Source: JAISGQ01 sp045604155 (GTDB lineage: Bacteria; Bacillota; Clostridia; Oscillospirales; Acutalibacteraceae). Taken from it: DNA of 36,153 bases. The position numbers were made by a program, and so were the translations under genes. This document shows, one piece after another, positions 22,329 to 30,447 of this stretch (position 1 is its first letter; each line of letters begins with the position of its first letter). The notes below the pieces were generated by a model. That model did not search any database and had not been told where the DNA came from. It was given only the letters and a program-made list of their open reading frames with translations. The DNA lies in the NCBI GenBank assembly GCA_045604155.1, contig JAZUNN010000049.1, positions 1 through 36,153 on the forward strand, given 5' to 3'.

Positions 22329-23075
22329 CTAAACTTTCAAAAATTCGCTGTCTTTCAGAGAAAGTCTTGCAGGCATACCCATCATCTTTTTGACCGTTGC
22401 CGCAAAATGCGACGGCGAATCAAAGCCTGCTTTCATTGCCGCATCAGTGATGCTCTCACCGCCCAGCAGCAGAGAAAACGCACGCTTCATACGATGGAGA
22501 GAAATGTAGCCTTTCAGTGTCATTCCCGTCTGCTCCTTGAACAGGTGGGAAAGTCTGCTGTCGGAAAGACATACCGTTGATGCAAAATGCGAGATGGAAT
22601 GGTCACCGCAGTCACATTCTTCCATGTTTTGCAGAAGTTCAGATACACGCTCATCGAATGTTGTTTCACTCATAGTGATACCGAGAAGTTTGTATATCTC
22701 GCTGATTAGTTTTTCGTACAGCTGAGGGCTGAATTGCGCAGAAAGTTCTCCGGCTGTTCTGCGTATATCTTCGGTTTCCTCCTTGCCGAAAGCGAGATAG
22801 TCGCACCCGTTCATTTTCGCTTCAATCTGCAAAGCGGCGGCAGAAACAGGCTCGAAAAGAACAGACAGATGCGGCTTTTTGTTTGCAAAGAAAGCGTGTG
22901 CAACATCGTTTCCCGTAATGACACAGCTTTCTGTTACACTCCGCCCTCGAATATGTATTTTTACATCGTCTTCAAGCCCGAGAAACAGCTGCAGCATCAG
23001 ATGCCTGTGCGACACCGCATTCAGATGGTCTGTCAGCATGACTATCTCATCCCTGCCCCAGTATATTTTATTCAT
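22329..23075 (-). CDS. AraC-family transcriptional regulator
   Basis: A 248-residue protein. The N-terminal part resembles a cupin sensor (AVSHRHLMLQLFLGLEDDVKIHIRG). The C-terminal part has two HTH elements, ISHFASTVCLSDSRLSHLFKEQTGMTLKGYI and ITDAAMKAGFDSPSHFAATVKKMMGM. Its ATG overlaps the stop of the DUF1653 gene (ATGA), so it is translated with it. It probably regulates its own operon, perhaps through the palindrome at 24341. The inducer is not predictable. Confidence 0.88.
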   Translation of the reverse strand: MNKIYWGRDEIVMLTDHLNAVSHRHLMLQLFLGLEDDVKIHIRGRSVTESCVITGNDVAHAFFANKKPHLSVLFEPVSAAALQIEAKMNGCDYLAFGKEETEDIRRTAGELSAQFSPQLYEKLISEIYKLLGITMSETTFDERVSELLQNMEECDCGDHSISHFASTVCLSDSRLSHLFKEQTGMTLKGYISLHRMKRAFSLLLGGESITDAAMKAGFDSPSHFAATVKKMMGMPARLSLKDSEFLKV

Positions 23076-23299
23076 TCCTGATTCTCCTGTTTTACTATCT
23101 CAAATCGCTTTGCCTTTTCTCCATTTACTTCCACTTCTTCATTCCACATATGAGCAGGGCGCACCCACAGTCCGTGTTCTCCGTATAACGCACGGTAAAC
23201 CACCATGGGCTCAAGGGTCTCGGAATGGGATGCCACTCCCAGGACCTCGTACATATTTCCTTTATAGTGACGGTAGATACCTATTTTTATATCTGTCAT
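23072..23299 (-). CDS. DUF1653 protein
   Basis: A 75-residue protein matching the small DUF1653 family closely: GIYRHYKGNMYEVLGVASHSETLEPMVVYRALY, WVRPAHMW and a C-terminal VEVNGEKAKRFEIV. The family is a compact SH3-like fold of unknown function. Both ends overlap neighbouring genes by 4 nt (ATGA), between the hydrolase and AraC, indicating strict co-translation. Confidence 0.9.
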   Translation of the reverse strand: MTDIKIGIYRHYKGNMYEVLGVASHSETLEPMVVYRALYGEHGLWVRPAHMWNEEVEVNGEKAKRFEIVKQENQE

Positions 23300-24297
23300 G
23301 ATATGTTCTCCTTGTCTGCGCTGTCAAAAAAATCTATGATAAGCTGCATTACTTCCTTATCATGTTCCATGTATAATTCTTTGTCAATTTCTGTATCAGG
23401 TGTATCTTTCTGATATTCAAGTGCTTCATCAGTAAGAAAATAATCGTAATGACCGTTGTGATTTTCCTTGTCCATAAGGATAAAAGTGCAATTTGGATTG
23501 GTTATTTCATCCCGTCTGTTGTAAATTGGACTTGCACCGCCATAAAAGGAATCTTCCTCGGCACTTATGACCAGCACGGGTATGTCAGTGCTGTTGATGC
23601 CGTTAACTGCAGATAAGTCTTTGTCGCTGCCGTATTCAATATTGATAAAAAGGCTGTTGAAAGGCTTTATCACAGGATAGGCGAAGCCGGTGTATTTGCT
23701 GATTGAATACTGCCACTGCTCCTGCGCTGTGTCAAAGCCCGATGCAGAAACCGCTGCCTTTATATTATGGTCCATACCAAGCACCGTAGCCACGGCATAT
23801 CCTCCGAGGCTGTGACCAAAAAGATACACGGGTATTTCTTCAGATTCCTTGTGATCCTCCATGTAATCGAGAAGTGCGTCAAGGTCGTAAACGGCCTGTG
23901 TATATGCACCGAAAGCTTTTCCTTCGCTTGTATAGCAGCCGGTGTAGTCAAAGCAGATGACTTTGTATCCTGCATCGACAAAATATCGTATCTCGTACAG
24001 CTTTATATCATTTGCATCCGTATGACCGGGGGCAACCACGATAATTCCCTTATCATTTTCTTCCCCGTAAAGATACGCACAGAGTGTGTTTTCTCCCGAT
24101 TCAAACTGAATCTTTTTCCTCGGATACTCGTTTTTTACATCATCATATGTAAGATAGCGGTCAGACTTATATGTATCATAATCACATCTGCCCATTACAA
24201 CGCCATGAATTATTGCAATCACAATCGGGCAGAGGATGGAAAAGACCAGGCATATACATAAAATCAGAATCAGAATTTTCTTCATTGTCTTTTTCAT
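23296..24297 (-). CDS. Alpha/beta hydrolase, membrane-anchored
   Basis: A 333-residue protein with an N-terminal hydrophobic anchor (ILILILCICLVFSILCPIVIAI). The alpha/beta-hydrolase core includes VVAPGHTDAND, FDYTGCYTSEGKAFG, the nucleophile elbow LFGHSLGGYAVA, an acid after the VLVISAEEDSF strand, and HNGHYDYF with the likely catalytic His. ATG 24297 has GAGGTG 6 nt ahead; an in-frame GTG at 24306 is less likely. First gene of the operon. Family members hydrolyse esters or peptides; it probably acts outside the cell, substrate unknown. Confidence 0.87.
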   Translation of the reverse strand: MKKTMKKILILILCICLVFSILCPIVIAIIHGVVMGRCDYDTYKSDRYLTYDDVKNEYPRKKIQFESGENTLCAYLYGEENDKGIIVVAPGHTDANDIKLYEIRYFVDAGYKVICFDYTGCYTSEGKAFGAYTQAVYDLDALLDYMEDHKESEEIPVYLFGHSLGGYAVATVLGMDHNIKAAVSASGFDTAQEQWQYSISKYTGFAYPVIKPFNSLFINIEYGSDKDLSAVNGINSTDIPVLVISAEEDSFYGGASPIYNRRDEITNPNCTFILMDKENHNGHYDYFLTDEALEYQKDTPDTEIDKELYMEHDKEVMQLIIDFFDSADKENIS

Positions 24298-24320
24298 AAT
24301 CAACACCTCATTATGTTGTT

Positions 24321-24357
24321 ATTATATCAGATTACTCAAGCTGATTACAATAATCAG
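24321..24357 (-). promoter_or_regulatory. Promoter of the hydrolase operon with palindrome
   Basis: On minus: TTGTAA (24345-24350), 18-bp spacer, TATAAT (24321-24326). A perfect 7-3-7 palindrome CTGATTA-CAA-TAATCAG (24341-24357) covers the -35, a likely operator, perhaps for the AraC protein of this operon. Confidence 0.65.
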
Positions 24358-24365
24358 ATAATATC

Positions 24366-24407
24366 AAAAACAGAGCTTACAGCGATTTCACTGCAAGCTC
24401 TGTTTTT
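24366..24407 (-). terminator. Terminator of the WYL gene
   Basis: Perfect 13-bp arms AAAAACAGAGCTT and AAGCTCTGTTTTT (24366-24378 with 24395-24407), overlapping the stop codon of the WYL gene on minus. Confidence 0.75.
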
Positions 24408-25410
24408 ATGCTCTTGTTTCCATACAGTAAACACTGTATGCATTTTCAATTTTCGATCGGTATTCATCTGTTACTTCTTCAGGCGAAACAATCTTCATTG
24501 CTCCGTCAAACTGGAATATCCACCCCCAGAACACCGGGCTTACCTGTACTCTTATTTTCGTTTCGCATGTATTTTCATCCACTCGCTTTATTGTCAGAGT
24601 TTCTCCGAATTTATCGAACACTGCACCGATAAGGTTATTTGAAAAATGAAGAACCACTTCCTTCTTCTCTCCTCCGAACATTCTGAATGTCTGTTCGGTG
24701 TAGTCTGCAATTATTTCGTCAGCCATCATTGCTTCACCGCAGATAGGGCTGTCTTCAATCTCTACTGCTTCCATTCTGTCCACACGGTAGCTCGTCAGGC
24801 AATTATATTTTTCCGTATAACAGACAAGATAATAATTATCGTCAATAAATACAAGGGAAACGGGATCCACAACATACCGTTTCTTCTCTTTTCTGTAGAT
24901 TCTTGAGCAGTTTTCGTCCAGATCAAAATAGAAGAATGATATCTTTATCCTTTTGCGCAAAGCCTCTTCAATAGCCGAAACATTGTAAAGTATGGATTCA
25001 TTGCTGTGCTTTCTTGTGTTGAACACAACAATATTATTTCTCAGCTCCTCTGCCTGCCATCTGCTGCCGAGCAATGAAATCTTCTCTATCAGCTCAGAGG
25101 TTTTCCTTTCTGTAATAAAGCCTGCCGCCTGCACCGCATCTATAAGTATTTTCAGCTCGGGTATGCTGAACTGTCTGTCATCAACATAATAGCCTTTCTG
25201 ATGTCCGCACTGGCATGACATGACCTCGTAGCCGTATTCATTGAACAGTGCGATATCCCTTGTCACTGTTCTTCTGTCGCAGGAAATACCCATTTCTGAC
25301 AGACGATTGCAGATTTCATTTGTTGTCATGGGGTGATATTCGTCCGATTCACTGCAAAGCATTTTTATAAGCTCGAGAAGCTTGATCTTCTGTTTTCCCT
25401 GCTCCGACAT
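24406..25410 (-). CDS. WYL-domain transcriptional regulator
   Basis: A 334-residue protein. N-terminal winged HTH (HPMTTNEICNRLSEMGISCDRRTVTRDIALFNEYG), a middle region, then a WYL domain (KKRYVVDPVSLVFIDDNYYLVCYTEKYNCLTSYRVDRM) and a C-terminal extension FSNNLIGAVFDKFGETLTIKRVDE. WYL regulators sense nucleotides or nucleic acids and often act in stress or defence. Neighbours are an EAL protein upstream and the hydrolase operon downstream, on the same strand but with separate terminators. Target unknown. Confidence 0.9.
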   Translation of the reverse strand: MSEQGKQKIKLLELIKMLCSESDEYHPMTTNEICNRLSEMGISCDRRTVTRDIALFNEYGYEVMSCQCGHQKGYYVDDRQFSIPELKILIDAVQAAGFITERKTSELIEKISLLGSRWQAEELRNNIVVFNTRKHSNESILYNVSAIEEALRKRIKISFFYFDLDENCSRIYRKEKKRYVVDPVSLVFIDDNYYLVCYTEKYNCLTSYRVDRMEAVEIEDSPICGEAMMADEIIADYTEQTFRMFGGEKKEVVLHFSNNLIGAVFDKFGETLTIKRVDENTCETKIRVQVSPVFWGWIFQFDGAMKIVSPEEVTDEYRSKIENAYSVYCMETRA

Positions 25411-25473
25411 TTTTACACCTGCTTTTATTTCAATTTTACATTTTATATATTATCACATTACAACGCAAAAGTA

Positions 25474-25511
25474 AACGTACAGCTGTCATATATTTGCGAC
25501 AGCTGTACGTT
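25474..25511 (-). terminator. Perfect 14-bp hairpin between the EAL and WYL genes
   Basis: AACGTACAGCTGTC/GACAGCTGTACGTT (25474-25487 with 25498-25511), loop 10 nt. On minus it lies downstream of the EAL stop and before TACTTTTG, so it is probably a terminator for the EAL gene. It could also be a regulator site for the WYL gene. Confidence 0.6.
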
Positions 25512-25547
25512 CTGCATTATCTGATTTTATGTTCTGCCGTCAGTTTT

Positions 25548-27521
25548 CTACACACAGTATTTCTCTGCAAACTCTGCCACCGGCATGGGTTTTGAGTAGA
25601 AGTAGCCCTGAATAAGATCACATTCCTGCTCTGTCAGAAAATCTACCTGCTCTTTATTCTCAATGCCTTCTGCAACGATTTTCATCTTAAGTTTCTTTGC
25701 AAGACCGATGACTTCAGATACTATCAGCATTCCTCTTTCTTCCTCATCTGCTCCTCTGAAGAAGTTTGCATCAATTTTCAGAACATCAATCTGCAGCTCC
25801 TTCAGGGAATTCAGAGAAGAATATCCTGCACCGAAATCATCCATAGATACCTGGAATCCTGCTGCACGAAGCTTCTGAACGGTATTTATAAGCACCTTCC
25901 TGTCATCAAAGAATGCACTTTCCGTAAGCTCCAGTTCAATCACGTTGTGAGGCACCTGATATTTATCCACAATAGCACAGATATGATCTGCCAGGTCTTC
26001 TCTCGTGAAGTGTGCTCTGGATACATTGACAGAAATCGGCACAAGCTTTCTGCCCTCTGTAAGCCAGCCTGCCTGTATTTTTGCAATTTCTTCAAGCATA
26101 TAATCGTCCAGCTTTAAAATAAAGCCGTTCTTTTCAAAAATCGGAATGAATCTGTTCGGAGAAATAAACCCCTCTGTGGGATGAATCCAGCGAACAAGTG
26201 CCTCTGCGCCGCCCAGTGATTCTCCTTCTGTGCTGATTTTCGGCTGCAGATAAACCTGAAATTCTCTGTTGACAAGTGCTCGCTCCATATCATCCTCTAC
26301 CCTGCGCTCCCAGAGTTTAAGGTTGTTCATTTCCACATCAAAGAAAGCTATCTTGTTTTCTGTTTCTTCTCCCAGTGTTTCACAGGCTATCATTGCATTG
26401 TTGTGCAGCTGTTCAACATCTTTTTCTCCGGGCTTAACCAGACATACTCCAACATCAAAATATGCCTTCTGACCCGACAGAACTTTGTTCATTACATTCT
26501 CCAGCTCATAAATCCGTGCCTCAAGCTGAGTTGTATCGGTATAAGCCAGCAGAAGTCCGAATTCTGCGTTCTCCTTATGCGCCATCACTTCAATCCTTGT
26601 GATCTTGCGCTTCAGGGCTGCATATAATTTCTCAATTACTTCCTGACCTTTATTGACACCGAAGCAGGTGCAGAAGCTGCGGTATTTACGCATCTCCAGA
26701 TGTACCATTGCATACTTTCGATTTCCTCTGCCGTTCCTCTTTAAAAGATTCGTTCCTTTTCTGATGAATGCCAGCCAGTTATCTCCGCCGGTAACCATGT
26801 CAGTATAAATAATCCTTGTGTTTCTACGCATTCCTGAAACTATGCTGAGAGTTGAAATAAGATAATATATCTCAAAAACAGCAATCAGTAATCCGCAAAG
26901 CAGTACACAGGTCCCCATCATAACGAAATCCTGATTGTACATCGGAACATTATTGAGAACCATTACTCTTTTTTCTTCTACCGGAACAACTATCCATAGT
27001 TTCTGCGTGGTAAATGGATCGGAAGATTCCAAATCTGTTCCTGACACTATATTTTCAAATGCTTCTATATTAATAACAACTTCTCCGTTATCAACAGTAA
27101 ACATCTGATTCTCGCCCTTGGGAATAATCACACTGATATCTTTGTCTGTAATTCCCGAAAGAAACTCAATTTTTTCTGTTTCATCAATTACGGGATATTC
27201 TCCATTACTGGACCATATCGGATTTCCATCAGCATCAATTACTGCTATGGCTTCAATTTCATCCAGCGCTTCAATGTGAGATAATGCTTTCTGTTCAGTT
27301 TTTTCCGATTCGTAATCATAGTCTGTAAAAAGCTCTGCAACCTTAACAGACTCTCTGCTGCTTTCTGTCAGTTTTTTCTGTATGATGTCCGTTGATGACA
27401 CAATCAATGCTGCTATCATTACGACGGTGAACACAACAATTATCAGAACCATACACAGGACAGACGGCCAGATGCGTTTTTTTCTGAATTGCCTTATTCT
27501 TTCTTCTTTTGTTTTACTCAT
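25548..27521 (-). CDS. Membrane c-di-GMP phosphodiesterase: degenerate GGDEF plus EAL
   Basis: A 657-residue protein with two hydrophobic segments (WPSVLCMVLIIVVFTVVMIAALIV and VMMGTCVLLCGLLIAVFEIYYLIS) flanking an extracellular sensor region (about 50-200). The GGDEF domain lacks the GGDEF signature (HKENAEFGLLL at that place). The EAL domain keeps EALVRW near residue 438, VNVSRAHF, ELTESAFF, MDDFGAGYSSL, LKIDANFF, VAEGIE and QGYFYSKPMP, so it is probably catalytically active. ATG 27521 has AGAGGA 8 nt ahead; an in-frame TTG at 27545 is less likely. A 16-bp repeat just upstream duplicates the ribosome-site region (27532-27542 and 27548-27558). Confidence 0.9.
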   Translation of the reverse strand: MSKTKEERIRQFRKKRIWPSVLCMVLIIVVFTVVMIAALIVSSTDIIQKKLTESSRESVKVAELFTDYDYESEKTEQKALSHIEALDEIEAIAVIDADGNPIWSSNGEYPVIDETEKIEFLSGITDKDISVIIPKGENQMFTVDNGEVVINIEAFENIVSGTDLESSDPFTTQKLWIVVPVEEKRVMVLNNVPMYNQDFVMMGTCVLLCGLLIAVFEIYYLISTLSIVSGMRRNTRIIYTDMVTGGDNWLAFIRKGTNLLKRNGRGNRKYAMVHLEMRKYRSFCTCFGVNKGQEVIEKLYAALKRKITRIEVMAHKENAEFGLLLAYTDTTQLEARIYELENVMNKVLSGQKAYFDVGVCLVKPGEKDVEQLHNNAMIACETLGEETENKIAFFDVEMNNLKLWERRVEDDMERALVNREFQVYLQPKISTEGESLGGAEALVRWIHPTEGFISPNRFIPIFEKNGFILKLDDYMLEEIAKIQAGWLTEGRKLVPISVNVSRAHFTREDLADHICAIVDKYQVPHNVIELELTESAFFDDRKVLINTVQKLRAAGFQVSMDDFGAGYSSLNSLKELQIDVLKIDANFFRGADEEERGMLIVSEVIGLAKKLKMKIVAEGIENKEQVDFLTEQECDLIQGYFYSKPMPVAEFAEKYCV

Positions 27522-27725
27522 AACCCATTTCCTCTTTTCAATCAATCTCTTTTCAATTAATAGCAGATATGATCTTTGCCATATCTGATCATTATTCTAT
27601 CATATCATTTATAAAATAAAAAGGGGATTTGTTAAAAGATAGACAAAGCAAATGGTCGATGTTATTATTGGAACAGGTTATATCTTCTGTAACCACGCAA
27701 GCAACAAGAAGGAGAGTGATGCTCA

Positions 27726-28253
27726 ATGCATTATAATTACTGCCCGCTGTGCGGTGAAAAACTGATCGACAGAAAAGCCGGAGATGACGGAAATGTACCT
27801 TATTGCACTCAGTGCAACAAATTCTGGTTTGACTCCTTCTCATCCTGCGTTATCATACTGGTTGCAAATGAATATAACGAAATAGCTCTGCTGCGTCAGG
27901 ACTATATGTCAGTCGACCATGCAACCTTTGTGTCAGGGTATATAACTCCGGGAGAAAATGCGGAAACTGCCGCCCTGCGTGAGGTCAGGGAAGAACTTGG
28001 ACTCGACCTTGAGAGCATTCATTACGCAGGCTCATACTGGTTTGGAAAAAAGGATCTCCTGATGATCGGGTTTATTGGCTTTGCAAAAAAAGCTGACTTT
28101 GTATTATCGAGCGAAGTGGATTCCGCTCAGTGGGTACCTGCATCAGAAGCACCGCTGATGATGTTCCCGGACCGCCCGGGAAATGCAATGCATCCGTTGT
28201 ACAGGCAGTTTCTTGAGATGCGTGGGCTTGATGAAACCCCTTCAGCCAAGTGA
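27726..28253 (+). CDS. NUDIX hydrolase with zinc ribbon (NudC-like)
   Basis: A 175-residue protein. The zinc ribbon is YCPLCGEKL followed by YCTQCNKFW. The NUDIX box is complete: SGYITPGENAETAALREVREELGLD, giving G-x5-E-x7-RE-V-x-EE-x-G. This resembles NADH pyrophosphatase-type NUDIX proteins, which cut nucleoside-diphosphate derivatives. GGAGA lies about 10 nt before ATG 27726. Single gene, transcription start not clear. Substrate not resolved. Confidence 0.9.
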   Translation: MHYNYCPLCGEKLIDRKAGDDGNVPYCTQCNKFWFDSFSSCVIILVANEYNEIALLRQDYMSVDHATFVSGYITPGENAETAALREVREELGLDLESIHYAGSYWFGKKDLLMIGFIGFAKKADFVLSSEVDSAQWVPASEAPLMMFPDRPGNAMHPLYRQFLEMRGLDETPSAK

Positions 28254-28400
28254 CAGAAATATTTTTCCCGTGATCCTCCTTGCATCGCTCAGCTGCTACG
28301 AGATGATTGCTTTGAGGATTTATGATGTTTTTATCGATTGTTCGTTTGGTGATATGTTGTAATCAGCAAAAAAAGAATTTGTCATTTACACGCATCCACG

Positions 28401-28504
28401 GCTTCCCGAACATGGGGAGCTGTCACCGTAAGGTAACTGAGGGGTAGTTTTCTCTCCCTCCGTCAAAACCTGCGGTTTTGCCACCTCCCTCGTCAGAGGA
28501 AGGC
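28401..28504. repeat. Palindromic intergenic repeat of Ruminococcus/Faecalibacterium type
   Basis: The stretch contains GGGGAGCTGTCACCG, AAGGTAACTGAGGGGTAG and CCTCCGTCAAAACCTG, then GGTTTTGCCACCTCCCT, the recurring signature of a short imperfectly palindromic repeat I have seen in gut Clostridia genomes. Ends read GCTTCC and GGAAGG. It may be a MITE or RNA-folding REP element. The rest of the 28254-28707 gap shows no gene. Confidence 0.65.
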
Positions 28505-28670
28505 AAGGACAGCGAAGCAAAACTGTTAGTCAAATTTCAGATTCATAGTTGAACTGACAAATTCCAATTTATCGATAAGTTCTCTTCAGCATCTATAACA
28601 TTATTTCGCATGCTTTGATTTCCATCAAGCTCATTTACTGCTCTTACTACACAAAAAATTCTGTTTATGC

Positions 28671-28676
28671 TATAAT
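28671..28676 (+). promoter_or_regulatory. Extended -10 promoter of the second CPBP gene
   Basis: TGCTATAAT (28668-28676) has the TG of an extended -10 with a perfect TATAAT; the -35 position is poor. Confidence 0.6.
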
Positions 28677-28707
28677 ATCTGCACAAAAGCTGCGGAGGAG
28701 ATTAATC

Positions 28708-29703
28708 ATGGTTGAAACTGAAAAGAGTCTAGCAAAAGACGAAAGAAGACTTCTTCGTCGGTCAGTGAAAAGAGACGGAAGCATAACAGGTCTTTCTCTG
28801 CTTCTCTATGTCACTATCGCAAGGGCTGTGGATATCGTGTGGCGTTTTATCGGACTGGATGCGGCACTAAGCGGCATCAGCAACATGGCAGAACGTGACA
28901 AGGCATATCACGAATTTTTTGATAATGTCAAAAAACAGGGAGTCACACTGATAATCGGTGTTCTTCTTGGACTTTTTATCCTTTTCCTGTTGTTTCTTAA
29001 ACGAGGCACACACAAAGATATCTTCCGCCGTGAAAAGCCTCTTCCCTTCGGCAGATTTGCAGGTATATTGTGCGTTTTCTTCGGCAGTCAGCTGGTCTTC
29101 CAGGGTGGATTTATGCTGATTGAAACAATACTGAACACCATCGGATATTCTGCTTTTTCATCAATGAAAAGCGCAGCCGCAGGCAGCACCACTCTGTCAA
29201 TGTTCCTTTATGTGGGAATAATCGGACCGATTGTTGAAGAACTTGTTTTCCGTGGATTTATCATGCGTGCTCTTGAAAAACACGGAAAGATGCTTGCAAT
29301 AGTGGTCTCCTCTTTATTCTTTGGTCTTATGCACGCAAACATCCCTCAGTCCATATTTGCCGTTTTCAGCGGATTGATTTTAGGATACGTCGCCATGAGA
29401 TATTCGATAGTGTGGAGCATCGCACTCCATATACTCAACAATCTCGTTTTCGGTGATCTGCTGACATGGGCAATTTCGGGCCTGAGCGAAACTCTCCAGA
29501 TAATCGTCTGCTATGCTGTAATGGGAATTTTCTTTGTTATCGGTCTGATTGTTCTGATTGTCAGGAGAAAAGACATAAGGTCTTTCGTTTCAGACAACAA
29601 AACCGAAAAGCCAAAACTGCGCTGGATTCTTACCTCTGTCGGCACAGTGCTGTTTGCAGCCGCAAATCTCTGGCTTGCAATTCTGAGGCTTCAGAAGATA
29701 TAG
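28708..29703 (+). CDS. CPBP-family intramembrane protease, second copy
   Basis: A 331-residue membrane protein with about eight hydrophobic segments. CPBP motifs are EELVFRGFIMRAL near residue 176, FFGLMHANIPQS near 205 and HILNNLVFGD near 240. It is longer than the copy at 16664 because of an N-terminal region of about 100 residues. AGGAGATT lies ahead of ATG 28708. Likely function: glutamic intramembrane protease in membrane protein processing or antibiotic/bacteriocin self-protection. Neighbours (NUDIX, LprI) do not define a pathway. Confidence 0.88.
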   Translation: MVETEKSLAKDERRLLRRSVKRDGSITGLSLLLYVTIARAVDIVWRFIGLDAALSGISNMAERDKAYHEFFDNVKKQGVTLIIGVLLGLFILFLLFLKRGTHKDIFRREKPLPFGRFAGILCVFFGSQLVFQGGFMLIETILNTIGYSAFSSMKSAAAGSTTLSMFLYVGIIGPIVEELVFRGFIMRALEKHGKMLAIVVSSLFFGLMHANIPQSIFAVFSGLILGYVAMRYSIVWSIALHILNNLVFGDLLTWAISGLSETLQIIVCYAVMGIFFVIGLIVLIVRRKDIRSFVSDNKTEKPKLRWILTSVGTVLFAAANLWLAILRLQKI

Positions 29704-29708
29704 AAGTA

Positions 29709-29737
29709 TTTACAAATGGCTCTGCATATGATATTTT
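29709..29737 (+). promoter_or_regulatory. Promoter of the LprI-like lipoprotein gene
   Basis: TTTACA (29709-29714), 17-bp spacer, TATTTT (29732-29737), about 60 bp before the start codon. Confidence 0.5.
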
Positions 29738-29798
29738 ATTGATAAAGTTTAAAATATGCTGTACTCAAAAAACTTACAGAAAGTGAAGGTAACAAATC

Positions 29799-30275
29799 AT
29801 GAAAAAAATTGTACTGTTTTTGATTCTGGCTCTCGTTATTCTCACCACGGGCTGCTCAAATGACGCACCTGACGCAAATCAGGGAAATGCAGCAACAGAA
29901 CAGAATAACACCCTGAGCATCGAAGCCATAGACGAATACCTTGCAAACGTCAAGGCACAGTCCGATGCAATCAATACCTCCTTTGAGAATGATCCCCTGA
30001 CACAGACCGAACTGAACATGAAGGCTGAGGAGCTTTCTGAACTCTGGGACGGTGCTATGAACTATCTTCTTGACGAACTTAAAAATCGTATGTCCGAAGA
30101 CGAATACTCAAAGCTTCAGAACGATCAGCTTACATGGATTGCAGAAAGAGATACAGCAATAGCAGACGCAGGAGCCGGTTTCGAGGGTGGCTCTTTATAC
30201 CCATTTATCGTTGGCACAGAATCCGCAAGCCTTACTGAGGAACGTGTCAGCGAGCTTTACGAAATGCTCAAGTAA
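29799..30275 (+). CDS. LprI/DUF1311-like lipoprotein
   Basis: A 158-residue secreted lipoprotein. The signal peptide ends in lipobox LTTGC (Cys near residue 19), followed by a Asn/Asp/Gln-rich linker and a DUF1311/LprI-type helical domain (LTQTELNMKAEELSELWDGAMNYLLDELKNRMSEDEYSKLQNDQLTWIAERD). In M. tuberculosis LprI inhibits lysozyme; whether this protein does is unproven. It is followed by a good terminator and shares its 3' end with a relic at 32297-32382. Confidence 0.85.
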   Translation: MKKIVLFLILALVILTTGCSNDAPDANQGNAATEQNNTLSIEAIDEYLANVKAQSDAINTSFENDPLTQTELNMKAEELSELWDGAMNYLLDELKNRMSEDEYSKLQNDQLTWIAERDTAIADAGAGFEGGSLYPFIVGTESASLTEERVSELYEMLK

Positions 30276-30291
30276 ATGACTACATAATATT

Positions 30292-30323
30292 ACGCCGACA
30301 GATGAAAATCTGTCGGCGTTTTT
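30292..30323 (+). terminator. Terminator of the LprI-like gene
   Basis: Perfect 11-bp ACGCCGACAGA/TCTGTCGGCGT (30292-30302 with 30309-30319), then a T-run. Confidence 0.9.
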
Positions 30324-30373
30324 GTACTGCCTTGCTGCAGTCTTCTTTGAAGCAACTTCTGTATACAAAACGG

Positions 30374-30403
30374 TTGACTGTATACATTTGCAGATGCTAT
30401 ATT
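30374..30403 (+). promoter_or_regulatory. Promoter of the GH5 gene
   Basis: TTGACT (30374-30379), 18-bp spacer, TATATT (30398-30403), about 45 bp before the start. Confidence 0.6.
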
Positions 30404-30447
30404 GATTATATATTTTCGGTAACTGCCAAAGAAAGCGAGAAATACAT

